DNA from: Alkalihalobacterium chitinilyticum
GTDB lineage: Bacteria > Bacillota > Bacilli > Bacillales > Bacillaceae_F
Direction: 5' to 3'
Length of the DNA stretch: 64,000 nt
Assembly: GCF_029028005.1 (NCBI RefSeq)
Contig: NZ_JAOTPO010000008.1
Coordinates: 149,521-213,520, forward strand
Positions 17,262 through 25,106 of this stretch are shown here, piece by piece. Both the position numbers and the translations under genes were made by a program. The notes below the pieces were generated by a model, which saw only the letters and a program-made list of their open reading frames with translations, was not told the origin of the DNA and did not search any database. Positions within the stretch are counted from its first letter, which is position 1. The number at the start of each line of letters is the position of its first letter.

Positions 17262-17291
17262 AAGCAAGGGGAACGGGTCTCTTGCTTTTTT
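17262..17291 (+). terminator. Terminator of the nitronate monooxygenase gene
   Basis: AAGCAAG (17262-17268) pairs with CTTGCTT (17281-17287) and is followed by a T run to 17291. Confidence 0.8.
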
Positions 17292-17449
17292 CATTTGTCA
17301 AACGAAAAGCACATCACAAATTTTATCTAGTAATATTTTAAAAGAGTAAGACTTGAGGTACTATAAAAAAGGGTTAAGTAGTTATTAAAACATCATGTAC
17401 GAGACTAAGCAAGAAGAAATAAATATAAAGCACCTTGGGAGTGAAGCCT

Positions 17450-17740
17450 ATGCAAATAACGTTTATAAGCTCAAAAAAAGCAAAAAAGATTGTTAATGGG
17501 TATCTTATTTTTCTAATTGCCTCTCTATTTGTCATCTCCTATTTAGGCGGCGATCACGATTATATTTCCGTTAAGGCTGGGCTTATATCTGCTAATATAT
17601 TATTCGCTGTTGGGATGATTATAGGTTATATCTACCTTTTCACTTACCCAAAGAAAGAACGAAAGGAATACTGGTTTGTCCATAGCATTACTGTGGCCTT
17701 CTATGTGTTGTTAAATATTTATCTCATCTTTTTACGTTAG
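17450..17740 (+). CDS. Small three-helix membrane protein
   Basis: The 96-residue protein begins MQITFISSKKAKKIVNGYLI and has three hydrophobic helices (about 15-36, 44-66 and 77-95) separated by short charged loops. TTGGGAGTGA lies 6 bases before the ATG at 17450. No family is recognised. It is isolated between the nitronate monooxygenase gene and a repeat-rich gap. Confidence 0.62.
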   Translation: MQITFISSKKAKKIVNGYLIFLIASLFVISYLGGDHDYISVKAGLISANILFAVGMIIGYIYLFTYPKKERKEYWFVHSITVAFYVLLNIYLIFLR

Positions 17741-17870
17741 ATAAATTGTTGTTGAATTGGAAATAAAATTTCATTTTCCGCGATGTCATAAAAGGGTCAT
17801 TAAGGGCTTGTATAAGAAAAAGAAGCAAAAAGAGAGGGGCTTCGAACGTTGGAGATAAGGGTTGATCAAG

Positions 17871-17992
17871 TCTTTGCGGTCTCCTGAGGCAAGACCTGGT
17901 AAGGTTCTTCGCGTTGGTTCGAATTAAACCACATGCTCTACCGCTTGAGCGGGCCACGGTAAATTCCTTTGGTCTTTGGGGTCTCCTGAGGC
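17871..17992. repeat. 20-bp direct repeat flanking a 16S rRNA fragment
   Basis: TCTTTGCGGTCTCCTGAGGC (17871-17890) recurs at 17973-17992 with one mismatch, offset by 102 bases. The second copy forms the start of repeat copy 3. The interval between them is the 16S-like sequence, giving the appearance of an insertion with target duplication or a template-switch event. Confidence 0.7.
17889..17978 (-). pseudogene. Degenerate 16S rRNA gene fragment
   Basis: The + strand reads the antisense of a universally conserved 16S segment: GACCTGGTAAGGTTCTTCGC at 17893, then TTCGAATTAAACCACATGCT, then GCGGGCC and AATTCCTTT. This corresponds roughly to E. coli 16S positions 907-998 and includes the 926R primer region. 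About nine or ten substitutions are present over some 86 bases, including CTACCG for CCACCG and ACGGTAAATTCC for CCCGTCAATTCC, so it is an old non-functional fragment. No other rRNA sequence surrounds it. Confidence 0.82.
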
Positions 17993-18160
17993 CCTTATTT
18001 TGATAAAATTGGGGGTTGAAAGGTGTTTGTGGCACTGAGAAGCCCTTATTTCCTATGAATCACGTAAATATCATCGTTTTTTTGCTAGATAAGGGCCTTT
18101 CAATGCCGTTACATCGTTGAACCATTGATTTTGTCACAGATAAGGGCCTCTCAGTGCCGT
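17978..18160. repeat. Four-arm dispersed repeat, copy 3
   Basis: Units start at 17978 (variant GGGGTCTCCTGAGGCCCTTA), 18029, 18089 and 18140, again at 51-60-51. The first unit is shared with the direct repeat that borders the 16S fragment. With these, the 533-base stretch 17741-18273 contains no gene. Confidence 0.82.
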
Positions 18161-18273
18161 TTAGGGAATTGGAATCGCCGAATTAATGATTGATTTCCAT
18201 GTCATAAGTTTCATTCATTAATTCGCGATTAAGGAAAACCCCATTGAAAGAGTATTACAGTTTTAGGCAGTCT

Positions 18274-18684
18274 TTATTGACTTTGTAGTTCTTTTGCCAA
18301 GATGACCTGAATGGCTGCGACTTCATCAGGAGTCAGACGGTCTTGCAGTTTATTCAGAACATCAAGGGTATTAACGTTTCCTCTGAGTGCTTGATCTTTG
18401 ACTTCATTGATTTCACTCGTTGAAAATTCCCTTAAAATCGTCTTCATTGCATCTTCTTTTGTTTCAAAAGGTAAGTTGTTGGATACCTGATCTTTATCTA
18501 TTTCTTTTATTAGATTTTGTATGTGCGGGTCGTTTATGAGTTTATTGTATTCTTCCTCATCGTTTAAAATATCATTTGTAATTTGTTCCACTAAGACTTC
18601 AGAGGCTTTGCTGATAAAAAAGTTATATCCCCAATATCCTAAACTACCAATGATAACAAGTGTAATCACAATCCACTTCCACAT
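18274..18684 (-). CDS. Membrane-anchored protein of unknown function
   Basis: The 136-residue protein has one N-terminal helix (MWKWIVITLVIIGSLGYWGYNFF) and a helical, acidic outer or inner domain with LPFETKEDAMKTILREFS and LTPDEVAAIQVILAKEL. Similar proteins occur in Bacillus genomes without known function. TTGGAGGGATGAG gives a strong ribosome binding site at the ATG 18684. It faces away from the NAD(P)-binding gene. Confidence 0.72.
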   Translation of the reverse strand: MWKWIVITLVIIGSLGYWGYNFFISKASEVLVEQITNDILNDEEEYNKLINDPHIQNLIKEIDKDQVSNNLPFETKEDAMKTILREFSTSEINEVKDQALRGNVNTLDVLNKLQDRLTPDEVAAIQVILAKELQSQ

Positions 18685-18868
18685 CGCTCATCCCTCCAAG
18701 TCTAAGTTCTATAAAAATTATTTTATCATGCAGGACAAGTGCCTGTCACCGCTAGAACGTTTTGATGTAAGCTGGTTTCTAGACATTATACTTCTTTTTG
18801 ATTTACGATGAACATAGAGAATTCATAATAGGTTGGATTCATTATATTTCTTAGAAGGGGTGGAGAGC

Positions 18869-19519
18869 ATGAAAGTTCTTGTTGTTGGAGCGAATGGCCA
18901 GATTGGAAAACATCTTGTAACATTAATGCAAAATAGCGATAGCTTCAAAGCAAAAGCAATGATCCGTAATCAAGAGCAAGCGACCTTTTTTGAAAAATTA
19001 GGTGCAGAAACTGTTGTGGTCGATCTGGAACAGGATATCGAGTCCATTGCAAAAGCCGCTGAGAAAGTAGATGCGGTTGTATTTACAGCAGGGTCAGGAG
19101 CACATACAGGAAAAGACAAAACCATAATGGTTGATTTGGATGGTGCCGTGAAAACGATTGAGGCCGCTAAAGTTGCTGGGGTGAAGCGTTTTATTATGAT
19201 TAGCTCGTTTGACACGAGACGTGAAGCCATTTTATCTGCGCCACCTTCGTTTGCACCTTATGTAGCAGCCAAGCATTATGCTGATGAATGGTTAAAGCGG
19301 TCAGATTTAGACTATACGATTATCCATCCGGGCTTGCTAACGAATGATCAAGGTACAGGAAAAGTAAACGCTGCATACGAAGTAGACAGAGGTGAAATTC
19401 CAAGAGAGGACGTAGCTAGCGTCATCATGGCCACTTTAGAAAATGACACAACGATTGGGAAGCAATTTCAGATCGTAACAGGAAATACACCTATAAAAGA
19501 AGCGGTTGTTTCTATTTAA
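18869..19519 (+). CDS. NAD(P)-binding oxidoreductase, atypical SDR (YhfK-like)
   Basis: The 216-residue protein has an N-terminal Rossmann motif VVGANGQIGKHL and matches the NAD(P)H-binding family of B. subtilis YhfK: VDAVVFTAGSGAHTGKDKT, GVKRFIMISSFDTRR, YVAAKHYADEWLKRSDLDYT and IHPGLLT. The YxxxK-like pair is present in YVAAKHYADEWLK. Substrate is unknown; relatives act in NAD(P)H-dependent repair or redox sensing. The ATG at 18869 follows GGGGTGGAGAG. It is monocistronic. Confidence 0.88.
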   Translation: MKVLVVGANGQIGKHLVTLMQNSDSFKAKAMIRNQEQATFFEKLGAETVVVDLEQDIESIAKAAEKVDAVVFTAGSGAHTGKDKTIMVDLDGAVKTIEAAKVAGVKRFIMISSFDTRREAILSAPPSFAPYVAAKHYADEWLKRSDLDYTIIHPGLLTNDQGTGKVNAAYEVDRGEIPREDVASVIMATLENDTTIGKQFQIVTGNTPIKEAVVSI

Positions 19520-19623
19520 CACTTTAACTAAGGTTGTAATCCAGGTAATTTAAGGATAAACACACTTGCTTCTGCAACGTGAGGCTTTTAGTGAGTTTAA
19601 ATAAAATACTTGAGATGAATTTT

Positions 19624-19656
19624 AGGAATCGATTTAAACAATCGGTTCCTTTTTTT
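19624..19656 (+). terminator. Terminator of the NAD(P)-binding gene
   Basis: AGGAATCGATT (19624-19634) pairs with AATCGGTTCCT (19640-19650) with one G-U, followed by seven T. Confidence 0.88.
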
Positions 19657-19739
19657 GGGTTATAACTGCAAAGGTAAACACCGCCTAACGATGAGTCTTG
19701 CCACAAATAAAGTGTCGTCGTTTTATGGAATTCAATGAA

Positions 19740-19764
19740 AAAGGAGCTAAGAAATAGCTCCTTT
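19740..19764 (-). terminator. Terminator of the LysM-repeat gene
   Basis: AAAGGAGCTA (19740-19749) pairs with TAGCTCCTTT (19755-19764). On the minus strand it is followed by TTTTTC and lies 12 bases after the gene stop. Confidence 0.8.
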
Positions 19765-19775
19765 GCTATAAATGA

Positions 19776-21617
19776 CTATCTAATCGACCTTCCAGCAGCA
19801 ATCTCGATTTGCCTTTGCATAGTAGATTGAACTTGGCCATCACTGTGTCTTTGACTATTTAGAAAGTGGATACAGAAATGTCCATTATAGTTGTTATTAC
19901 GTATGATTTGATCTCCATGTGGCATAGAATGCATAGCAGCAGCTAAACGTCTTCCGTCTACTTCAACAATTATAGCTCTCGGTGTCCATGAATAACTGCC
20001 ACCCCAAATTTCCCGCATGATTTGAGCATCCCTTGATGTTAGAGGTTCACTGTCTGCATGGTTTCCACCCATTGTATGCCTCACTTGAAATTGTCTTCCT
20101 GTTTGAAAATCTGTTATTGTTGCAACTTTTCCAGTGGAGAACACATACCTTGCTTCAGTCCACCAATCTAACACTTCACCATGTCTTGCTGAGACAACTG
20201 GCCTAACAGGTACTTGGAATTGCGGTACTTGTATTACTTGTCCAATTCGTAATGTACTCTGTGCTGTCATATTGTTATGTCTAAGTAAATCATTATAAGG
20301 CACGCCATATTGTGTACTTATATTCCACATATTATCTCCTGAACGTACCGTATGGTTGATGTTCCTTATCGTTACAGGACTTGTTGAGCCATTTTGAACC
20401 GTATTTGATGGTGCTGTCGAACTTGTTCCATTTGGTATGGTTAAAATTTGCCCGATTTGTAATACGTCCGTTCGCAGATTATTAGCGGTGCGTAAAGCGT
20501 TTACCGTTGTTCGGTAACGATTCGCAATGGACGACAAGTTATCTCCTGAGACAACTGTATGAGTTGTAGCAGTTGCTGCAGGAGCCGGGGCTGAAGTAGA
20601 TGTTCCATTCGTTGGGATCATCAACGTCTGACCAATCCGAAGGACATCGGAAGTTAACTGATTAGCTGTACGCAAGGCATTGACAGTAGTGCCAAACCGT
20701 TGGGCAATCACAGACAAGTTATCACCGGCTACAACCGTGTAAGTGGATCCTTGTTGAACCGTTGCCGAAGTTGTTTTAACGGTCGATTGTGAAGGAGATG
20801 TAAGATTCGTATTCCCACCAGGAATTACTAGCCGCTGCCCAACTTGCAAGACATCGGAAGTTAATTGGTTTGCTGAACGTAAGGCACTAACAGACGTACC
20901 GAATCGTTGAGCGATTACCGATAAACTATCCCCAGCAATTACCGTATAGGTGCTAGACTGTGTTGAAGATTGTGGAGTATGAGATGGCTGCATACTTGGT
21001 TGAGTAGGGTGCGCTAGCTGTGCACCATTAACTACAATTGGAATAACTAACGTTTGTCCAATCCGAATGTTATCATTTGATAAGCTGTTTGCTTCGCGTA
21101 TAGCAACTATGGGTGTATTGTAATCTCTTGCAAGAACTGATAAATAATCACCCGATCTTACCGTATGGAGAGCTTTTGGAATAATTAACCGCTGATTCGG
21201 AAGTAAATGATCTGATTTTAAATTGTTCACGATTCTAATGTTATCTACGGTTGTTCCATACATTCTTGATAGCGTCCAAAGTGTATCACCAGGGGCGACC
21301 TGATAATAAATGGATGTATTTTGAGTAGTCTGTGAGGAATCCGTAGACGTTTGTCCTGACACATTTTGGGTATTGGTTAACAGTGGAAGAGAGGTTGCGA
21401 GCATTCCTCCAACCATTACTTTAACGACTTTTACCTTAATGCCCGGATATTTTGCGTATACGATATTAAGCGCAATCGTTCTTAAATTTTTTTCGGATTG
21501 AGGTTTTGTTCCTAGTTCATTAGCAAATTCCACTTGGTGGTCATCAAGGTGTACAACCAGTGCGAACTCCACTTGTGGTTTATCTAATTTTTGTAATTCG
21601 TATCGTTGAATGTTCAT
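19776..21617 (-). CDS. Six-LysM-domain cell-wall protein with unknown C-terminal domain
   Basis: The 613-residue protein has a soluble N-terminal region (about 1-75), one hydrophobic stretch (VMVGGMLATSLPLL, about 80-95), six LysM domains separated by Ser/Thr/Pro linkers (the first at YYQVAPGDTLWTLSRMYG, the last at NHTVRSGDNMWNISTQYG), and a C-terminal domain of about 130 residues with HTMGGNHADSEPL, PHGDQI and NGHFCIHFLNSQRH. LysM domains bind peptidoglycan. The conserved His/Cys pattern of the C-terminal domain suggests a transpeptidase or hydrolase, but it is not identified. The ATG at 21617 follows AAAGGGAGTG; upstream in-frame starts lack a site. Confidence 0.85.
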   Translation of the reverse strand: MNIQRYELQKLDKPQVEFALVVHLDDHQVEFANELGTKPQSEKNLRTIALNIVYAKYPGIKVKVVKVMVGGMLATSLPLLTNTQNVSGQTSTDSSQTTQNTSIYYQVAPGDTLWTLSRMYGTTVDNIRIVNNLKSDHLLPNQRLIIPKALHTVRSGDYLSVLARDYNTPIVAIREANSLSNDNIRIGQTLVIPIVVNGAQLAHPTQPSMQPSHTPQSSTQSSTYTVIAGDSLSVIAQRFGTSVSALRSANQLTSDVLQVGQRLVIPGGNTNLTSPSQSTVKTTSATVQQGSTYTVVAGDNLSVIAQRFGTTVNALRTANQLTSDVLRIGQTLMIPTNGTSTSAPAPAATATTHTVVSGDNLSSIANRYRTTVNALRTANNLRTDVLQIGQILTIPNGTSSTAPSNTVQNGSTSPVTIRNINHTVRSGDNMWNISTQYGVPYNDLLRHNNMTAQSTLRIGQVIQVPQFQVPVRPVVSARHGEVLDWWTEARYVFSTGKVATITDFQTGRQFQVRHTMGGNHADSEPLTSRDAQIMREIWGGSYSWTPRAIIVEVDGRRLAAAMHSMPHGDQIIRNNNYNGHFCIHFLNSQRHSDGQVQSTMQRQIEIAAGRSIR

Positions 21618-22050
21618 AGTTGCACTCCCTTTATATGTAAACTGGCATTTGTTAGGATACCTCACTAATATTCATTTATAAGCACATAGTGAAGTTATTT
21701 GATATTAGTCACTGTCACTGTCACTAACCGCAACAGTAATGAGTTCATTCAAATACATACGCACAATAGAAATAGAAACGGTACGATTTAGTCATTTTCA
21801 TGATAACCTTTTAACTTCTAGGGAGTATTTGGATACTATTTTTTTACAATATTTATGAAAAAGAACCTTTTTCCTTTTTTACTAATCTATGAAAAGGCGT
21901 AGTTTTTGCCTATGTTTCGAGCTTCTTTAATTATCCTTATTTTGAAAAAATAAGTAGACAAAATATTCTGACAGGAATTTTGTCGAGTTTGTAGAAATCA
22001 TGGTATAAGGATAAAAGGATGTAAAAAATCCCTAAAGGAAGGTGAACGGT
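21618..22050. other. Divergent intergenic region without a gene
   Basis: This AT-rich stretch separates two diverging genes. It has three tandem TCACTG units at about 21709-21726 and the imperfect palindrome AAAAAGAACCTTTTTCC near 21857. No ORF with a ribosome binding site was found. It presumably carries promoters for both sides. Confidence 0.4.
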
Positions 22051-22551
22051 ATGTTCAAAAAGATGTTCCATAATGAACAAGAAATGTGTGAAAGAAGGCT
22101 AATAGCCGTTATGAGGCGGTTAAAAATTGATGATTCCCATTACAATTTCAATTGGAATCGCAGCAGTTGCTATATTGAATTTCAGTATAAGGAAAACATG
22201 TACAGGATGGAACACTCTGTTGAAAGCGCAAAAGAAAAAGGAATTGTTATATTGAGAAATGGATTGGATTGTTTAAGTGAGTTGGTCCGATCTCTTGAAG
22301 ATCTGTGTCAAATCACTGAAAGAGGAACCCACAGACTCGAGACATGGTTATCTGGCATGAAACAGTCGTCTCCAGAAGAAGAAATGTCTGAATTTTTAGA
22401 AGAAGTTCATATTAGATACAAGTCTGTCGGGAAACAAAAACATTCGGATTATATGAATATGAATGATGAGGTAATCCAAGTGGAGCCTGAACCATCTCTA
22501 AATCATTTAAATAGAAACCGGATTAACCTTCAATCGCAGGACAAATCGTAA
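22051..22551 (+). CDS. Hypothetical cytoplasmic protein
   Basis: The 166-residue hydrophilic protein begins MFKKMFHNEQEMCERRLIAV and has a central region with alternating strands (YNFNWNRSSCYIEFQYKENM) followed by helical segments and a polar tail. It has no membrane segment or known motif. AAGGAAGG lies 9 bases before the ATG at 22051; the GTG at 22042 is part of that site. Expression seems independent of the downstream macrolide unit. Confidence 0.65.
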   Translation: MFKKMFHNEQEMCERRLIAVMRRLKIDDSHYNFNWNRSSCYIEFQYKENMYRMEHSVESAKEKGIVILRNGLDCLSELVRSLEDLCQITERGTHRLETWLSGMKQSSPEEEMSEFLEEVHIRYKSVGKQKHSDYMNMNDEVIQVEPEPSLNHLNRNRINLQSQDKS

Positions 22552-22625
22552 TATACTAAGTAATATCCTATTGACATAATAACAATCTAGCACTAAAATT
22601 TTGTAAGTAATTTATTTTTAAAGTT

Positions 22626-22762
22626 TAAGGAGGATTATTAAAAAATGTTACCATCTAGAATTCGGTTCCGTGCTTTGAACAACAAATAATTTCATATGTT
22701 CAAAGACTCTGCTTGTGTAGGCAGAGTAAGCGGGATCAGTCTGTCCTTTTTTAATAATCTTC
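22626..22762 (+). promoter_or_regulatory. Folded leader region around the leader peptide
   Basis: The leader ribosome binding site and spacer (about 22630-22645) are complementary to 22747-22762, with 13 perfect pairs (GATTATTAAAAAA with TTTTTTAATAATC) plus three more allowing one wobble. Inside this closing stem, TTTGAAC (22674-22680, end of the leader ORF) pairs with GTTCAAA (22698-22704), and ACTCTGC (22706-22712) pairs with GCAGAGT (22721-22727). A ribosome stalled in the leader would cover the TTTGAAC arm. This is the layout expected of a drug-responsive attenuator. Confidence 0.6.
22645..22689 (+). CDS. Candidate macrolide-stalling leader peptide for mph
   Basis: A 14-codon ORF preceded by AAGGAGG encodes MLPSRIRFRALNNK. 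The RIRF core aligns with RLRF of the ErmD leader peptide MTHSMRLRFPTLNQ, also 14 residues, in which the Arg-X-Arg motif makes ribosomes stall in the presence of macrolides. The next real gene encodes a macrolide phosphotransferase, and two terminators intervene. What is seen: ORF, ribosome binding site, motif and position. What is inferred: drug-dependent stalling and induction. Confidence 0.72.
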   Translation: MLPSRIRFRALNNK

Positions 22763-22788
22763 ATTTTGCATAAATATATGCTATATGT

Positions 22789-22820
22789 AGAAAGGCGGAT
22801 TCGTTCTGCCTTTCTTTTTT
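22789..22820 (+). terminator. Terminator between leader peptide and mph (candidate attenuator)
   Basis: AGAAAGGC (22789-22796) pairs with GCCTTTCT (22808-22815), extended by three inner pairs, and is followed by TTTTTT. Because it lies 100 bases after the leader ORF and before mph, premature termination here would silence mph without inducer. Confidence 0.82.
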
Positions 22821-23049
22821 ATACTTTTAGAAAATATAACTTCCCTATAGGATAGAGGTAAAGAACAACTCTAATGTTTCGCCGGGCCTTGGCGATAGCC
22901 GAGTTTTTCTAATGCTGCTTAACGGGAAAAGTATAAAATAAATGAGGCTATTGGCCATTGGTCTGCTCTTCTTTTGTAGGAAGTTGGCTTATTTGGTCAG
23001 ACGACTGTACGTAAGATCCATAAATTAGTTATCTATCCGTTTACTCAAG

Positions 23050-23076
23050 AACACAGACAGCAGTCCTGTGTTTTTT
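23050..23076 (+). terminator. Second terminator upstream of mph
   Basis: AACACAG (23050-23056) pairs with CTGTGTT (23066-23072), followed by TTTTTT. The 22823-23049 stretch before it has membrane-protein-like codon strings in several frames but no intact gene, and may be a relic. Confidence 0.7.
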
Positions 23077-23201
23077 ATTTTGGGGAAAATCGGTAAAAAA
23101 TTTCTGTGTTCTCCTGATCGAATGTTCATTGATCATCGTGCTGATGTTGTCATTCTCATGGATGAGCAACAATTTAATTTATGAAAGTAGGGTTTAACGT
23201 T

Positions 23202-24104
23202 ATGAATAAAAAAGTTAAAGAAATACTAGAGATTGCTAATAGAAATGGCATTTTACTAGAAGAGAGTTCTGTAAAAATCAACGAGTCAGGCTTGGACTTT
23301 CAAGTGGTTCATGCTGTTGATCAAGAAGGTGTTCAATGGATTTTGAGGTTGCCGAGAAGAGAAGATTCGATGGCGAAAACGGCTGTAGAAAAGAACGTGT
23401 TAGATGTGGTTAGTCGTCATGTCTCTTTTGAAGTGCCTGTTTGGTCGGTATATACAGAAGACTTCATTGCCTATAAGCAATTGTCAGGTACACCAGCAGG
23501 GACTGTAGATCCGGGCATTCAAGATTATATTTGGGAGTTCAATCAAAATCATGTTCCGGAAAGCTATCTCAAATCGCTTGGTGAGGTATTAGCAGAGCTG
23601 CATCACGTACCTAAAGAGTTATTGAATATTCCTGGTTTCAAAGTACAGACTGCGGATGAAGCGAGAGCAGAGATGAAAAAACGAATGACCGGAGTAAAAG
23701 AAAAGTACGGTGTTAGTGATACATTATGGGCAAGGTGGCAAGCTTGGGTGGACAATGACAGCATGTGGCCGAAGCATACCGGGCTCATTCATGGTGATGT
23801 TCATGCTGGACATACACTGATCAATAGGCTAGCCGAGGTGACCGGTTTAATCGACTGGACAGAAGCAGCTGTAACAGATGTTTCAAAAGATTTTGTCGGT
23901 CCTTATATGATCTTCGGTGAACAGGCTTTAGAACAGATCATTGCCGCCTATGAAGCAGCAGGTGGAGTCACATGGCCACTCATGAAACAGCATATCATTG
24001 AGATTCAAGCGACTTCTGCTATCGATATTGCCGAGTTTGCGGAATCATCGGGTTTAAAAGAATATGAGCAAATGGCAAAAGAAAGTTTAGGTGTAGAAAA
24101 ATAG
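23202..24104 (+). CDS. mph: Macrolide 2'-phosphotransferase (Mph family)
   Basis: The 300-residue protein has the length and motifs of Mph enzymes, including the Bacillus MphK/YcbJ type: N-terminal nucleotide-binding lobe with WILRLPRRED, the catalytic loop GLIHGDVHAGHTLIN, and the metal-binding GLIDWTEAAVTDVSKDF. It should phosphorylate the 2'-hydroxyl of the macrolide desosamine sugar with GTP or ATP in the cytoplasm, giving erythromycin-type resistance. The ATG at 23202 is chosen over 23181 because the family starts at MNKKVKEIL and AAGTAGGG lies upstream. The upstream leader peptide and terminators suggest induction by macrolides. Confidence 0.92.
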   Translation: MNKKVKEILEIANRNGILLEESSVKINESGLDFQVVHAVDQEGVQWILRLPRREDSMAKTAVEKNVLDVVSRHVSFEVPVWSVYTEDFIAYKQLSGTPAGTVDPGIQDYIWEFNQNHVPESYLKSLGEVLAELHHVPKELLNIPGFKVQTADEARAEMKKRMTGVKEKYGVSDTLWARWQAWVDNDSMWPKHTGLIHGDVHAGHTLINRLAEVTGLIDWTEAAVTDVSKDFVGPYMIFGEQALEQIIAAYEAAGGVTWPLMKQHIIEIQATSAIDIAEFAESSGLKEYEQMAKESLGVEK

Positions 24105-24125
24105 CAACAACCGAAACTAATCATG

Positions 24126-24155
24126 TAGGGATCTCATCATATGGGATCCCTATTT
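24126..24155 (+). terminator. Hairpin after mph
   Basis: TAGGGATC (24126-24133) pairs with GATCCCTA (24145-24152), followed by TTT. The short U-run makes it a moderate terminator. Confidence 0.65.
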
Positions 24156-24184
24156 CTGATTTATGGAGAGAAGATCACATTGCC

Positions 24185-24532
24185 TTGAGTTTACCTATCT
24201 TTAGAAATACAGATCATGTTCCATTGACAGAAGCTATTTTTTATATATTAGTCGCACTTAACCAACCCATGCATGGGTATGGAATTACACAATTTGTAAA
24301 GGAAATTAGTCAGGAAAGAGTCGAATTAGGTCCCGGAACATTATATGGGGCAATTAAATCTTTACTGGAAAAGGGCTGGATCAAGCCAGTAAAACAAAAA
24401 GAAGACAGCAGAAGAAAAGAATATGAAATAACAGAAAAAGGAAAAGAAGTACTTCAAATGGAAATGGAACGCTTAGAAGAGCTGGTAAGGAACGGAAATC
24501 AATTTATTCGGGGTGAGAAGAATGACAATTAA
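24185..24532 (+). CDS. PadR family transcriptional regulator
   Basis: The 115-residue winged-helix protein shows the PadR signatures MHGYGITQFV, LGPGTLYGAIKSLLEKGWI and RRKEYEITEKGKEVLQ. Such regulators often repress a membrane or efflux gene beside them and commonly precede DUF2812 genes, as here. The only plausible start is TTG 24185; a GGAG sits 16 bases upstream, which is long. The gene overlaps the DUF2812 gene by 11 bases. Confidence 0.9.
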   Translation: MSLPIFRNTDHVPLTEAIFYILVALNQPMHGYGITQFVKEISQERVELGPGTLYGAIKSLLEKGWIKPVKQKEDSRRKEYEITEKGKEVLQMEMERLEELVRNGNQFIRGEKNDN

Positions 24533-25046
24533 AAAGAAGAAAATATTTATCGACTATGAAAAAGAAGAAAAGTGGTTGAATGAAATGGCTGCTAAAGGTT
24601 TACACCTAGTGAACTACAGTTTTCCAACGTATTTTTTTGAGAAGGGCGAACCAGGAGAGTATTGCTATCGAATTCAATTATTGGATAATTTACCAAATCA
24701 CGATGAAAGTAAGGAATACATTGAATTTATGGAGGAAAACGAGGTAGAGTATATTGCTTCTTCGATGCGCTGGGTGTATTTTCGCAAAAAAGCTACAGAT
24801 GGTCCTTTTGAAATTTTTTCCGACTATAAGTCAAAGATTAAGCACTATAGCAATATTGTAGCTTTTATGAGTATCTTTATTTTTATCAATCTTATCCCAG
24901 CTATTTATAATATGACTATCTCTCGTATTAATATGTATGTTTCATTACTAAATTGGGCTGCTATTCTACTTCTCGGTTTCGCAGTGATCATGTATATGAG
25001 AAGGATTAACCAACTGAAGAAAGAAGAAAAGCTGTACGATAAATAA
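24522..25046 (+). CDS. DUF2812 domain membrane protein
   Basis: The 174-residue protein has the DUF2812 N-terminal domain (FIDYEKEEKWLNEMAAKGLHLVN... with F-KG-PGEYCYRIQ) and two C-terminal membrane helices (about 108-132 and 139-160). DUF2812 proteins are typically encoded with PadR regulators; function is unknown. The ATG at 24522 is preceded by GGGGTGAG and the gene overlaps PadR by 11 bases. Confidence 0.88.
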   Translation: MTIKKKKIFIDYEKEEKWLNEMAAKGLHLVNYSFPTYFFEKGEPGEYCYRIQLLDNLPNHDESKEYIEFMEENEVEYIASSMRWVYFRKKATDGPFEIFSDYKSKIKHYSNIVAFMSIFIFINLIPAIYNMTISRINMYVSLLNWAAILLLGFAVIMYMRRINQLKKEEKLYDK

Positions 25047-25106
25047 AGGGTCTGCTTCAATAATGAAAAGCATACACAATGAGTAGTTAGAAGGGAGGGG
25101 AATGAT

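Noticed and set aside
17889..17978. Functional rRNA gene
   Set aside because: Only about 90 bases are present, with substitutions in universally conserved positions and no flanking rRNA.
17724..18035. 103-codon minus-strand ORF
   Set aside because: It runs across the 16S fragment, the direct repeats and repeat copy 3 and has no ribosome binding site.
22645..22689. Chance ORF rather than a leader peptide
   Set aside because: A strong ribosome binding site, the RIRF motif, equal length to the ErmD leader and the downstream macrolide-resistance gene make chance unlikely, so it is kept as a candidate.
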